Assembly: GCF_017163935.1 (NCBI RefSeq) | Contig: NZ_JABVZR010000001.1 | Location: 248,001-312,000 of the forward strand | Direction of reading: 5' to 3' | Length of the DNA: 64,000 nt | From: Novosphingobium terrae | GTDB lineage: Bacteria; Pseudomonadota; Alphaproteobacteria; Sphingomonadales; Sphingomonadaceae | Shown here: piece after piece, positions 9,264 through 17,475 of the stretch | Position numbering within the stretch: the stretch's first letter is position 1 | Layout of the letters: every line of letters starts with the position of its first letter | Translations under genes and position numbers: made by a program | Notes under the pieces: generated by a model | What the model was told of the DNA's origin: nothing | Databases searched by the model: none | Seen by the model: only the letters and a program-made list of their open reading frames with translations

Positions 9264-11596
9264 ACCGCCTCCCGGATTTCGATCACGGGCACGCTGGGGG
9301 CCTCCCCGATGGAGAAACCCGCGCCGGAAATGTCGAGCGTGTCCTGCTCGAAGCGCACCGGCACGTCGAAGAGGAAGCCGGCGCGCACCGTGGCCCCGGC
9401 AGCGGGCGCGGTGGTGAAGCTGACGATGCCGCTCTCTTCCAGCGCCCAGCCATTGGTCACGCCCACGCCATTCACGCTGACCAGCACGCTCCCGGCGCGG
9501 GGGCGGGTGATGCGGCGCTGCTGCGGGTCTTGCGCTTCATCGCCATAGTGCTTGACCAGCGGGAAGCTGGAAGCGGTGCCGTCGCCCACGCCGATCACCT
9601 GATCCACGGCGCTGGGCGCGTCGACCATGCCGTTGGAGCTGAAATCGCTGGGATCGGCGAGGCGGAACCCGCGCGCAGCGCCCCGCCGGGCGCGGAAGAA
9701 GGCGATCAGCACGCCCAGCTCCGCGTCCGAGCGTATGCCCGGGCCCAGATCGAAATGCAGGCGGGCGTTGCTCCATAGGCTGTTGCGTCGCTCGAAGCCC
9801 GAGGCGGTGGTGGCGATGCTGGTGGAAAATTCCTGCGTGATTTTCGCATCCAGCCCAAGCGCCAGCGGATAGGGCACATCGTCGAAAGCGTTCATATCGG
9901 AAGCGTCCTTGGCGTTGGGTATGCGCAGGTAACCGTCGCGGCAAATCTGGGGCAGCGCCCAGACGAAGACCTCATGGGCGTTGCGGGCCAAAGCCTCGTC
10001 GATGCCGGTATCGATCAGCCGCCAGAGGTCCGGCTGGCCCGGGCTGAGCACAAAGCCCGCAAGATAATCCTGAGCACCGGGCGGATAGGCTAGCCGCTGG
10101 TTGATCGTGGCATAGCCAGACTGCCTCAGCGCCGAGGCGCCTGCGGTGAGCCAGTCATAATCCTCGACCTGAAGGCGGTCGAAGGCGGGCCAGGCCCAGC
10201 CGGTGGGCAGATTGGCGCGGCGGGCCTCGGGCATGGTTGGGTCCAGCACGGTGGGCAGGAAGGTGAGCAGCAAGACCTCGCAAGCCGTGCTGCCCGCCTG
10301 TGCCTTGGCCGCGGCGGTGATGGTGGCGGTGGAACTGGCCAACAGCGCGCCCGCCTGATCGAGCAGAGCGGTCTGGTCGGCATTCAGCGGCGCGCTCAGA
10401 TCGGGGATCGTCACCGGATTGCCACCGAAGGCTGCCTTGGCGGCATCGTCATAGAGGCAGATCTGGCCATCGCCGGTCACCCACCACCATGGCTCGCCGA
10501 TCTGGAGGCGCAGGGGCACATCGGCAGCCTGCATCAGGCCGACATAAGCGCGGGCGATAGCTTGCAGCCAGCCCATCGCCTCGCCTTGCGCGGGGGAGAG
10601 CAGGTTGGAGGGCGGGTCCCAACCCGTCTGCCCGGCACTGCCATCGGCGGCACGCTGAGCCCAGCTGGACGGGCAATGCTGCGCCAGAACCTCATAGGAG
10701 ATCGAGGCGATGGGCGAGAGGCCAGCCTCTGCACAGGCCGCAAAGAAGGCTGCATGCCATGCCCGCGCCGGGGTACACAGCACATCGCCCGTCGTATCCA
10801 CTAGACAGTCCGCCCCGACATAATGCAGGCGGAAATGGTGGCTCATGCCAACATAATGCAGCACGCTGCCGCGATAGCCCAACTGCCGCAGACTGCGGAT
10901 CAGCCGCGCGGGAGTCTGGTTGCACTGATCGTCATAGGCGGTGGCGACGGCCAGCCCATGCGGCGGCACAAAGACATCGCCAATGGAGAGCATCGCGCGA
11001 TCGCCATCGCAGCGGATGTGCGTCAGCTCGGCCCAGCCGTCCAAAGCGGCGGGGAAGGGCGTGGTGGAGCCCTGCACATAGCCCGGCGCCACCAGCGAGA
11101 TAAACATGCGGTCGATGTCGGAGGGATAAAGCGGATCGGCAGCATCGGATGACCAGCCGCCAAAAATCTGGCTGAAGGGCAGGGTGACCTGCGCATCCTC
11201 ACCGGTGCCGCTGGCAAAGTTCCACAGACGGACGAACCAGCTATGCGGCTGGCCACTGGCATCGCGGCCTTCAATGGTCAGCGTGGGGCCGTTGACGGCA
11301 TTGAGCGGCAGGATGCCGCCCGAACGCCAGCGGAAACTCAGCGTGGTGCGGCTGTAATCGCGGTCCGTGGCATAGGCGAGCAACGGGTGGTCCAGCACAT
11401 CCTCGCTGGCCCAGATCAGCCCGGCCAGATCGCCCTCGCGCAGGAAAGTGGCGTCGATGCGCAGCGCATCGGGGGCGGGGGTGATGGCGCTGGCCATCAT
11501 CGGGCGGGGGAAGTCGTTGGTCCAGAAGCGCGGGTCGAAGCGCTGGAGCCAGTCGCTGTCCTGCCCTTGACGCTTTGAGGCGAGCCAGAAGGCCAT
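9260..11596 (-). CDS. GTA distal tail protein (DUF2460, gp12-like) with a large N-terminal extension
   Basis: A 778-residue fusion. The last ~210 residues are a standard DUF2460/gp12 distal-tail domain (DDVPYPLALGLDAKITQEF, RRNSLWSNARLHFDLG, FFRARRGAARGFRLADPSDF). The first ~560 residues are absent from the ~210-residue Rhodobacter gp12. They hold a beta-rich start and then alternating helices and strands with segments resembling a TIM barrel: LPIASISYEVL-like, LQIGEPWWWVTGDG, RLQVEDYDWLTAG and EVFVWALPQI. Similar long proteins in sphingomonads are, I believe, annotated as non-contractile tail sheath proteins with a TIM-barrel domain. Whether the barrel has glycosidase activity is unknown; the glutamate in IGEPWWW is suggestive only. 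Confidence 0.85.
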   Translation of the reverse strand: MAFWLASKRQGQDSDWLQRFDPRFWTNDFPRPMMASAITPAPDALRIDATFLREGDLAGLIWASEDVLDHPLLAYATDRDYSRTTLSFRWRSGGILPLNAVNGPTLTIEGRDASGQPHSWFVRLWNFASGTGEDAQVTLPFSQIFGGWSSDAADPLYPSDIDRMFISLVAPGYVQGSTTPFPAALDGWAELTHIRCDGDRAMLSIGDVFVPPHGLAVATAYDDQCNQTPARLIRSLRQLGYRGSVLHYVGMSHHFRLHYVGADCLVDTTGDVLCTPARAWHAAFFAACAEAGLSPIASISYEVLAQHCPSSWAQRAADGSAGQTGWDPPSNLLSPAQGEAMGWLQAIARAYVGLMQAADVPLRLQIGEPWWWVTGDGQICLYDDAAKAAFGGNPVTIPDLSAPLNADQTALLDQAGALLASSTATITAAAKAQAGSTACEVLLLTFLPTVLDPTMPEARRANLPTGWAWPAFDRLQVEDYDWLTAGASALRQSGYATINQRLAYPPGAQDYLAGFVLSPGQPDLWRLIDTGIDEALARNAHEVFVWALPQICRDGYLRIPNAKDASDMNAFDDVPYPLALGLDAKITQEFSTSIATTASGFERRNSLWSNARLHFDLGPGIRSDAELGVLIAFFRARRGAARGFRLADPSDFSSNGMVDAPSAVDQVIGVGDGTASSFPLVKHYGDEAQDPQQRRITRPRAGSVLVSVNGVGVTNGWALEESGIVSFTTAPAAGATVRAGFLFDVPVRFEQDTLDISGAGFSIGEAPSVPVIEIREAV

Positions 11597-11607
11597 GGGG
11601 GTTCCTT

Positions 11608-12186
11608 TCAGCTCTGCACCATCACGCGGCGCAGGGCGCTGGCGATCTGGCGCGAGGATCGGGCGAGGGCGGCGGGCGCATCGGCCCCGGCACTGCTGCC
11701 CACATTGATGGCGACATTCATGGTGCGGTTGCCGCCATTGCCGCCATTGCCGGTGTTGGCGATGGCGCCAGCAGCGGTGGGCACGAAGACTTCAGGCCCG
11801 CGCTCGCCCACCAGATAGGCCTGCCCGGGGGAGACCGGGCCTCCGGTGGCCCGCCCCGGCAGTCCGCTGACGGCGGAGAGCAGGCTGGTGATGCCAGTGG
11901 CGCTACCGCTGGTGCTCAGCATGCCCGTCGCCTGTGCGGCAATCGCGGCCAGAGCGCTGATCCCGGCCTCACGCAGATCGGAGAAGCCGCTGGTGCCCTT
12001 TTTCAGCGCATTGGACAGGCTGGTGTCCAGCGTGCTGCCCGCCTGCGTAAAGCCGCCGATCAGCGATGTGTCCACACTGGAGCGCATCGCCGCCAGATCC
12101 TGCGCGAAGCCCTGCGTGACGGCGCGCACCTCCACCATCAGGCTTTGCGTGGTGGAGGTGGTGCTGGTGTAACGCGATGTGGCCAT
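11608..12186 (-). CDS. GTA tape measure protein (gp11-like)
   Basis: A 192-residue tape measure, as short as the Rhodobacter GTA one (about 220), which sets a short tail. It has an N-terminal threonine/serine-rich stretch, helical repeats with TQGFAQDLAAMRSSV and SNALKKGTSGFSDLREAG, and the C-terminal signature GRATGGPVSPGQAYLVGERGPEVFVP shared by many tail tape measures (given here as recognisable pieces GGPVSPGQAYLVGERGPE). Its start lies 49 bases inside the upstream chaperone gene. Confidence 0.9.
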   Translation of the reverse strand: MATSRYTSTTSTTQSLMVEVRAVTQGFAQDLAAMRSSVDTSLIGGFTQAGSTLDTSLSNALKKGTSGFSDLREAGISALAAIAAQATGMLSTSGSATGITSLLSAVSGLPGRATGGPVSPGQAYLVGERGPEVFVPTAAGAIANTGNGGNGGNRTMNVAINVGSSAGADAPAALARSSRQIASALRRVMVQS

Positions 12187-12386
12187 AGGTCTTTCTCCAT
12201 CAGGCGTTCGAAGTCCGTGCGAGACAAAGGTGCGATGGCGGCGCGGGCAGGATCGGCATCAGGCGCCAGCACGGCGGCGAGTTCGGCTGGGGTGGCGGCC
12301 CAGAAGGTGTCCGGGCGCCACCCCAGCACCCGCGCCGTCAGCCCGGCGAGGCGGTTGGCGGCGGGGCCGAAAGCCTGCTCCGTCAC
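12138..12386 (-). CDS. GTA tail assembly chaperone 2 (Phage_TAC_6-like)
   Basis: An 82-residue protein with the motif LGWRPDTFWAATPAEL in its first half and LSRTDFERLMEK near the end, typical of the second tail chaperone of GTAs (DUF2376). It is expected to coat the tape measure during tail assembly. Start overlaps the preceding chaperone's stop by four bases; its 3' end overlaps the tape measure gene by 49 bases in another frame. Confidence 0.82.
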   Translation of the reverse strand: MTEQAFGPAANRLAGLTARVLGWRPDTFWAATPAELAAVLAPDADPARAAIAPLSRTDFERLMEKDLWPHRVTPAPPPPRKA

Positions 12387-12700
12387 CCCGCCCCCTGCAC
12401 GATCTGACGCAGCAGGACGCGCAAGGGCTGGGTGGCATTGGCAAGCCCGGCTTCGAGCACCGCATCGCCCACCATCTCGCGCGTCAACTCTTCACGCCGG
12501 GCGAGGCAGTGCCAGAACAGCGCGGTGATCTCGGCAAGGCGCAACTGCCCTTCCGCCGCGCGCTCCACCAGGGCCAGCAAAGGCCCCAGTTCCTCCTCGG
12601 CGGCGACCAGCGCGGTAAAGCTGGGGCGCAGCAGGCGCGCGGTGTTGGCGATCAGCAGGCTGGCCTCGCCACGCCACGGATTGGCGGCAGGATCGCTCAT
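12383..12700 (-). CDS. GTA tail assembly chaperone 1 (Phage_TAC_11-like, gp10)
   Basis: A 105-residue protein recognised by ANPWRGEASL at the N-terminus and the helical ALVAAEEELGPLLALVERA segment, matching the gp10/DUF3356 family. In lambda-like phages the two chaperone products arise by frameshifting; here two separate genes overlap at ATGA and no slippery sequence is evident at the junction. Confidence 0.85.
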   Translation of the reverse strand: MSDPAANPWRGEASLLIANTARLLRPSFTALVAAEEELGPLLALVERAAEGQLRLAEITALFWHCLARREELTREMVGDAVLEAGLANATQPLRVLLRQIVQGAG

Positions 12701-13104
12701 CCGGCCACCACCGCGCCGGAGCTTTCCAGTTGCAGCGTATAGGCCCGCTCGCCATTGTAATCGCCCGAGTAATCCAGCTTCTGCACGAGGAACTGGCCGG
12801 TCAGGCTCTGCCCATCCTCAAAGCTGAGGCGGTAGGAGGCCAGCACGCCCGAGAGCGCATTGGCACGGATCTGCCCCTCCGCCGCCGAGCCCATAAAGAC
12901 CCCCGCCGCGCTCACCGAAATCGACCGTGCCCCGCCGCCCGAGAGCAGTTCGCGCCACCCTCCGCTGTCCTTGCTGGTGACAGCCACGGCCTGCCCCGCC
13001 ACCGACATCTGCGTGGTGCGCAGGCCCGCGACGGTCTGGTAAGTCGGTGTGTCCGCGCCATCGGAAATCTTGAGCAGAAAGGCGGCGCCGGATTGAACAG
13101 TCAT
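12697..13104 (-). CDS. GTA major tail tube protein (gp9-like)
   Basis: A 135-residue Phage_tail_2 (TP901-1-type) tube protein: GAAFLLKISDG near the start, GLRTTQMSVAGQAVAVTSKD, and WRELLSGGGARSISVSAAGVF in the middle are typical. It polymerises to form the tail tube. Its start and stop overlap neighbours by four bases each. Confidence 0.9.
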   Translation of the reverse strand: MTVQSGAAFLLKISDGADTPTYQTVAGLRTTQMSVAGQAVAVTSKDSGGWRELLSGGGARSISVSAAGVFMGSAAEGQIRANALSGVLASYRLSFEDGQSLTGQFLVQKLDYSGDYNGERAYTLQLESSGAVVAG

Positions 13105-13499
13105 AGGGCTTCTCCGTTGAGGGTGCGGAAGCTGAATTCGATCAGCACGGTGCGGGTGGCGGCATCGGTCTGCTGGGTGCGGGCGCGCAGAAAGCGGATC
13201 GTCGCCACGCGAAAGCCGCTTTGCTGCGCGGGCAGGGCGCGGATGCGGGCATCAATGGCGCTGACCAGAGCGGCGGCGGCATCGGGTGTGTCGCCCCGGC
13301 AATGGAGGTCCAGCGCGATGCGGATCTCGTAGCCGGTCTCGGTCTTGGTGCTCCAGTCGGCGCTGGCGCTGGTGGCAATGGCCAGCCACGGCAGGGCGGT
13401 GCGAGAGGGCGCTTCCTCGGTGATGGCGTTGAGTTGGGCCGAGAGGTCGGGATCGGCGGCCAGCCATGCGATCAGCGCGGCGCGCAGGGGCAGGTCCAT
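13101..13499 (-). CDS. GTA tail terminator protein, DUF3168 (gp8-like)
   Basis: A 132-residue DUF3168 protein (DLPLRAALIAWLAADPDL, ALPWLAIATSASADWSTKT, EIRIALDLHCRGDTPDAA). In GTA particles this family caps the tail tube at the head-proximal end. It lies five bases after the 55-residue small gene and overlaps the tube gene by four bases. Confidence 0.88.
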   Translation of the reverse strand: MDLPLRAALIAWLAADPDLSAQLNAITEEAPSRTALPWLAIATSASADWSTKTETGYEIRIALDLHCRGDTPDAAAALVSAIDARIRALPAQQSGFRVATIRFLRARTQQTDAATRTVLIEFSFRTLNGEAL

Positions 13500-13504
13500 G
13501 GGCT

Positions 13505-13672
13505 CTATCCTTTCGCGGCGGTGAAGCCGGGCCAGAGGGCGGCGGGATCGCGCCAGTTGGCCGGATCATCGGCGGCATCGACCGTTTGGCTGTCCTGCGC
13601 GATCTGCCCGGCCAGAGCGGCCAGTTGCGCGGACAGCTCATCCCACGAGGGGCTGGGCGTGGCAGCAATCAT
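13505..13672 (-). CDS. Small 55-residue GTA-operon protein in the gp7 (head stopper) position
   Basis: The ATG at 13672-13670 overlaps the adaptor gene's TGA (ATGA), and the stop is five bases before the tail terminator gene, so this 55-residue frame sits exactly where RcGTA encodes its ~110-residue head stopper. The product (MIAATPSPSWDELSAQLAAL...NWRDPAALWPGFTAAKG) is mainly helical, acidic and rich in alanine; I see no similarity to the stopper family PF05521. It may be a scaffold-like accessory or a highly reduced stopper. Function unknown. Confidence 0.7.
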   Translation of the reverse strand: MIAATPSPSWDELSAQLAALAGQIAQDSQTVDAADDPANWRDPAALWPGFTAAKG

Positions 13673-14259
13673 GTCACCCGCATCCGGCGGTAGGGCCGCC
13701 ACAGCGCCGTGACCGAGGCGGGCGGCAGGGCATCGGCTCCGGCGGTTTCGCGCATGCGGTATTGATGCGCGGCGAGGCGGATGATGCCGTGATGCAGCGG
13801 CTGGGGCAGATGGTCCCAATCCGCCGCCAACCCGGCCTCGAGCGTGACCAGCGCGCTGGTGCAGCCATGGGGCGGATCGATCCGCAACTGGCAGGCGCCC
13901 GAGGCATCGATGCGGATCTCGACATCCTCGACCGCGATGGGCGTGCCATCACCCTGCAGCCCGGCCACCGCAGCGACCGATTTGACCGGCGTGCTGGTCA
14001 GCCGGTGCCAGCGCGGATGGGCAAAGGGCCATGCCTGGCTCCATGGCTCCTGGGGGCGCTGCCCATGAAGCCCCAGACTTTCCTCCACCGTGCAGAGCAG
14101 CGGCAGCATGCCGGTGAAATCGGCGCAGACCTCCAGCGCCATGGCCAGCAGGGAGGAAAGGCTGTCATCATCCTGCGTGGTGGAGATGCCCAGCCACTGC
14201 TTTAACTCGGCCAGCGCCGCAGGCGGCAGCACCGCAGGCGTGACAATCGTCCGCATCAT
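13669..14259 (-). CDS. GTA head-tail adaptor (gp6-like, phiE125 gp8 family)
   Basis: A 196-residue connector with the family start LKQWLGISTTQDDDSLSSLLAMALEVCADFTG and later FAHPRWHRLTSTPVKSV and LPQPLHHGIIRLAAHQYRM landmarks (shown as short pieces: LKQWLGISTTQDDDSL, HRLTSTPVKSV, IIRLAAHQYRM). It joins the portal to the tail. Separated from the capsid gene by a 109-base gap containing two strong hairpins, unlike the other tightly packed genes of the cluster. Confidence 0.87.
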   Translation of the reverse strand: MMRTIVTPAVLPPAALAELKQWLGISTTQDDDSLSSLLAMALEVCADFTGMLPLLCTVEESLGLHGQRPQEPWSQAWPFAHPRWHRLTSTPVKSVAAVAGLQGDGTPIAVEDVEIRIDASGACQLRIDPPHGCTSALVTLEAGLAADWDHLPQPLHHGIIRLAAHQYRMRETAGADALPPASVTALWRPYRRMRVT

Positions 14260-14290
14260 GGGCGGCCTCCGTAAGGAACATGGGAAAAGG

Positions 14291-14360
14291 GCGCCCGTGC
14301 CAACCGCGCGGGGGCGGCACGGGCGCAGGGTTAGGCCGGGCGGGAGAGGAACCCGGCCTA
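14291..14360 (-). promoter_or_regulatory. Two tandem perfect hairpins between capsid and adaptor genes
   Basis: Stem 1 pairs 14332-14340 with 14352-14360 (9 bp, 11-base loop); stem 2 pairs 14291-14301 with 14316-14326 (11 bp, 14-base loop). On the transcribed strand they follow the capsid stop codon at once. Neither has a U-run after it. They probably protect or partly terminate the capsid message so that capsid is made in excess over the adaptor and tail genes; this is inference. Confidence 0.6.
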
Positions 14361-14368
14361 GCGGGGAC

Positions 14369-15499
14369 TTAGGAAGCCGCGATCTTCACCAGCTTGATCG
14401 CCTCGCTGTCCAGCACCTGGCCACCGATGCGGCGCGTGGCGTAGAAGTTGACGAAGGGCTTGTTGCTGTAGGGATCGCGCAGCAGGCGGGTGCCGAAGCG
14501 CTCGGTGATGATGTAGCCGTTCTGGAAATTGCCGAAGGCGATGGGGGTGCTGCCCGCCGCCACATCGGGCATATCGGCAGCCTCGACCACGGGGTAGCCC
14601 AGCAGACGGTCGGGCTGGCCGTCGATCAGGCTGCCCTGCCACAGGAAGGCGCCATCGGCGTCCTTGAGCTTGCGCACAGTGGACAGCGTCTTGGCATTCA
14701 TCACCCAGACGGCGCCCTGGCGATGCCCGGCTTTCAGCGCCATCACCACATCGATCAGCAGGCCATCGGCGGCGGCTCCCAGCGTGGCGGCGTCACCGCT
14801 GGCCAGATACTGCAGCGTGCCGAAGCTGCGGGTGGCATCTGCCGTGCTGGCGATGGGGGTAGAGAGGAAACCGCTCGGCTGGTTGGTGCCGGTGCCGTTG
14901 ATGAAGGCGGCACCCTCGGCGCGGCCGAACTCCGTGGCGATTTCCTGCGCCAGCCAGCTTTCCAGATCGAAGGCGGCATCGTCGAGCATCTGCTGGCTGG
15001 CCGAGGGATTGGCATAGAGGTCGCCCGAGGGCGGCACGATCTCGGCAAAGCTGGGTGTGGCACTGGCACTGCGCGCGGCGCTCTCGCTGACCCAGCCCGA
15101 GACGGTGCCGCCCAGCGAGATCAGCTTGCGGTAATCCGAAGTGCTGGTCTGCACCACCTGAGCGATGGCGCGGATCGGGCTGATGGCGGTCAGCCTTTCG
15201 GCAATGCGCGCGTCCAGCTGCGTGGGCACAGCATAGCCGCCATCGGCGGGCGAGCCGATGGTGAGCGATTTCAGCTCCGCCTCCTGCCCCCGGCGCAGAT
15301 AGTTTTCGGTGAAGCTGCTGCTCTGCGGGGCGGTGGCGCCACCCAGAGGCAGGCGGCTGTCGGCGCGGTGCTGGCGGTCCAGCCGCGATTTCACCTCGGC
15401 GATGTCGGAGCGCAGGGCGGTCAACGCCTGATCGGCGGCCTCCTGCCGGGCGAGCAGATCGAAGGACGCATCGAGGGGTGTGGTTTCGGGATTTTCCAT
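14369..15499 (-). CDS. GTA major capsid protein, HK97 fold (gp5-like)
   Basis: About 376 residues. An N-terminal coiled-coil delta region (residues ~1-55, LTALRSDIAEVKSRLDRQ) is followed by the HK97 core: FTENYLRRGQEAELKSL, GGYAVPTQLDARIAERL, FGTLQYLA, WVMNAKTLSTVRKLKDADG, FGNFQNGYIITERFGTRLLRD. The prohead protease just upstream would remove the delta region. The ATG at 15499 is preferred over an in-frame GTG at 15517 because GAAAGG lies upstream of it. Confidence 0.94.
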   Translation of the reverse strand: MENPETTPLDASFDLLARQEAADQALTALRSDIAEVKSRLDRQHRADSRLPLGGATAPQSSSFTENYLRRGQEAELKSLTIGSPADGGYAVPTQLDARIAERLTAISPIRAIAQVVQTSTSDYRKLISLGGTVSGWVSESAARSASATPSFAEIVPPSGDLYANPSASQQMLDDAAFDLESWLAQEIATEFGRAEGAAFINGTGTNQPSGFLSTPIASTADATRSFGTLQYLASGDAATLGAAADGLLIDVVMALKAGHRQGAVWVMNAKTLSTVRKLKDADGAFLWQGSLIDGQPDRLLGYPVVEAADMPDVAAGSTPIAFGNFQNGYIITERFGTRLLRDPYSNKPFVNFYATRRIGGQVLDSEAIKLVKIAAS

Positions 15500-15534
15500 G
15501 CAATCAAGGCCTTTCACACGGGGGAGAAGAAGGA

Positions 15535-15957
15535 TCAGGCGATCATGTGGACCCGCGCCCCATGCTGCATGGGGTGAGTCACCAGGCTGATCTCGAAGAG
15601 GTCGATGTCGTGCAGGTCGCGTCCCGCTGCATCGCGGGTGAAGCTGCGGGCGCGGTAGCCGAAGGAGAGGCCGTTCACCCGGCCCGCCTTCAGCGCGGCG
15701 GCGGCCCCGCCTGCCGGATTATCTATGCTGGCGAGGATGCGCAGGCCGCGCTCATCCTCGCCCGCCTGCTCGATCCAGCCGATGCGCTGGGCGGGGTTGT
15801 GCTGCCAGTAGAGGGGCAGGGGCGTGTCGCGGCTGGCCAGCGTGCGGGCGAAGGCGCCGTGGTGGATGGTGTCCCGCCCGGCATCGCGCTGGCCGAAGAG
15901 CGCGGCATAGCCGGCAAAGCGCAGGGGCGAAGGGACGATGGTTGGGCTCACCGCCAT
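15535..15957 (-). CDS. GTA prohead protease (gp4-like)
   Basis: About 140 residues with the HK97-type protease pattern: RFAGYAALFGQRDAGRD, HHGAFARTL, LPLYWQHNPAQRIGWI (histidine), GLSFGYRA (serine region) and DIDLFEISLVTHPMQ. It processes the capsid scaffold region. The start at 15957 overlaps the preceding small gene by ten bases; the longer frame upstream is only an alternative reading of that gene. Confidence 0.88.
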   Translation of the reverse strand: MAVSPTIVPSPLRFAGYAALFGQRDAGRDTIHHGAFARTLASRDTPLPLYWQHNPAQRIGWIEQAGEDERGLRILASIDNPAGGAAAALKAGRVNGLSFGYRARSFTRDAAGRDLHDIDLFEISLVTHPMQHGARVHMIA

Positions 15958-16268
15958 GGCGCCAGCGCCCCCGACCGCACGGCGATGCCGATCAGCAGCA
16001 GCGCCATCAGCGCGCGCACCGTCCAGTCGATGACGGCGCGCCAGGCGCTGGCCTTGGCATCGCGCCATGCCTGCAAAAGGTCGCGCAGTTCGGAAAGATC
16101 CTCGCTGGCGCCGTCATCGCTCAGGCCCATGCGGTAGAGCATCCTTTCGGCGCCCAATTCGCTCGCTTCCTCGACGATGGCGCGCAAGGTCACCAGATCG
16201 CCGCCCGAGGCGCGATCCTGCGCCATGAGCCGGGCGAGCATATCTTCACGTTGCAGGGGGCGGCTCAT
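15948..16268 (-). CDS. DUF6127-like small membrane protein within the GTA operon
   Basis: A 106-residue protein (MSRPLQREDMLARLMAQD...) with two helical stretches, MLYRMGLSDDGASEDLSELRDLLQAWRDAK, and a single C-terminal membrane helix (WTVRALMALLLIGIAVRSGAL). It resembles DUF6127, a family often found between portal and protease genes of sphingomonad GTAs. The start overlaps the portal stop (ATGA). Function unknown; a holin role cannot be ruled out, but one membrane helix at the end is equally consistent with an assembly factor. Confidence 0.75.
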   Translation of the reverse strand: MSRPLQREDMLARLMAQDRASGGDLVTLRAIVEEASELGAERMLYRMGLSDDGASEDLSELRDLLQAWRDAKASAWRAVIDWTVRALMALLLIGIAVRSGALAPWR

Positions 16269-17449
16269 GGCTGCACCTCTTCTGGCGCGGCGCAGGGCGG
16301 GGGCGCGGCCAGATCCTCGGGCAGGCCCAGCAGCACGCGCTTCTCGGCATCCGACAGGAACCCGGCGCCGTTCACCTGAGTCCACAGCGCCTGCCGGTCC
16401 TCGGCCAGCGCTGGCACCCGGTCTGCATCGACGGCCAGACGCGCCTCGGGGAACCAGCCCTGCAAGCCTTCGCCCAAAGCCGCGAACAGCCGCGCTGCCA
16501 GCGGCAGCAAAGTCAGCCGCCACAGCGCCTTGTTGGCCTCCTTATAGTTGTTGTAGGTCGAATCGCCGGGCAGGCCGAGCAGCATCGGCGGCACCCCGAA
16601 GGCCAGCGCAATATCCCGCGCCGCCGCTGCCTTCAGCGAGGCGAAATCCATATCCGCCGGGCTCATGGACAGCGACTGCCACTTCAGCCCGCCCTCCAGC
16701 AGCAGCGGACGCCCGGCATTGCCGCCCCCGGCAAAGGCGCGGTTGAGTTCCTCGCGCAGCCGGTCGAACTGGTCGGTCGAAAGCCCGCCGCCATTGGAGG
16801 CATCGTACACCAGCGCCCCCGAAGGCCGCGCGGCATTCTCCAGCAGCGAGCGGTTCCACGCGGCGGCGGCATTATGCGTCGCCACGGCCTGATCGGCGGC
16901 GGAGAGGCAGCCCGTGCCATAATGATCGTCGGCGGGGTGATAGTCGCGGATATGGATGATGTTGGGCGAGGCGTCGGTATCCTCCATCGGGATGTTGAGC
17001 AGCTGCTCGCCCAGACGATAGGTGATGCCGGTGGGCCAACCATTGGCACCGGGGATCAGCGTGACGCGTTCCGGACGCAGGGCGAAGAGTTCCACCGGCC
17101 AGCCATTGGCGTCTTTCAGCACCTGCACATAGGCATTGCCATGCAGCAGCATCTGGCTGGCCAAGGTTTCGAGCAAAGGCTGCCCCGCGCTGGTGGCGGT
17201 AACCAGTCTGGTGAGCGCCGGGTCGGTCTGGCAGAGCGGCGCCCCACCGATGCCATCAGCCACCAGCCGCACCGCGCGATGGGCGACGGGGTTGTCGAGA
17301 TAGGCGCAGACCACCGCGCGGCGGTAGTCATAGGGCAGGCGGTTGGCGCCGATGTCACCCCAGCTCCATGGCGAGCCATAGGGGCGGGCGAGCGGCACGC
17401 GGGGCCCTCCGCCCTTGAAGGCGGCGGCGAGGGATTGCAGCAGTTTCAT
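16265..17449 (-). CDS. GTA portal protein, HK97 family (gp3-like)
   Basis: About 394 residues. Landmarks of HK97-type portals: PYDYRRAVVCAYLDNPVAHRAVR near the start, LLHGNAYVQVLKD, LFALRPERVTLI, ADIMDFASLKAAAARDIALAFGVPP and SNYKEA-like NNYKEANKALWRLTLLP (short pieces: LLHGNAYVQVLKD, ARDIALAFGVPPMLLG, NNYKEANKALWR). It forms the head vertex channel for DNA packaging. The ATG at 17449 has a GAAAGG site upstream; a longer in-frame reading to 17605 runs into the terminase gene and is not favoured. Confidence 0.93.
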   Translation of the reverse strand: MKLLQSLAAAFKGGGPRVPLARPYGSPWSWGDIGANRLPYDYRRAVVCAYLDNPVAHRAVRLVADGIGGAPLCQTDPALTRLVTATSAGQPLLETLASQMLLHGNAYVQVLKDANGWPVELFALRPERVTLIPGANGWPTGITYRLGEQLLNIPMEDTDASPNIIHIRDYHPADDHYGTGCLSAADQAVATHNAAAAWNRSLLENAARPSGALVYDASNGGGLSTDQFDRLREELNRAFAGGGNAGRPLLLEGGLKWQSLSMSPADMDFASLKAAAARDIALAFGVPPMLLGLPGDSTYNNYKEANKALWRLTLLPLAARLFAALGEGLQGWFPEARLAVDADRVPALAEDRQALWTQVNGAGFLSDAEKRVLLGLPEDLAAPPPCAAPEEVQP

Positions 17450-17475
17450 GGCTTTTCGCCTTTCGGAAAAGGGCG

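Noticed and set aside
12383..12386. Programmed frameshift joining the two tail chaperones
   Set aside because: No slippery heptamer at the junction; a plain ATGA overlap.
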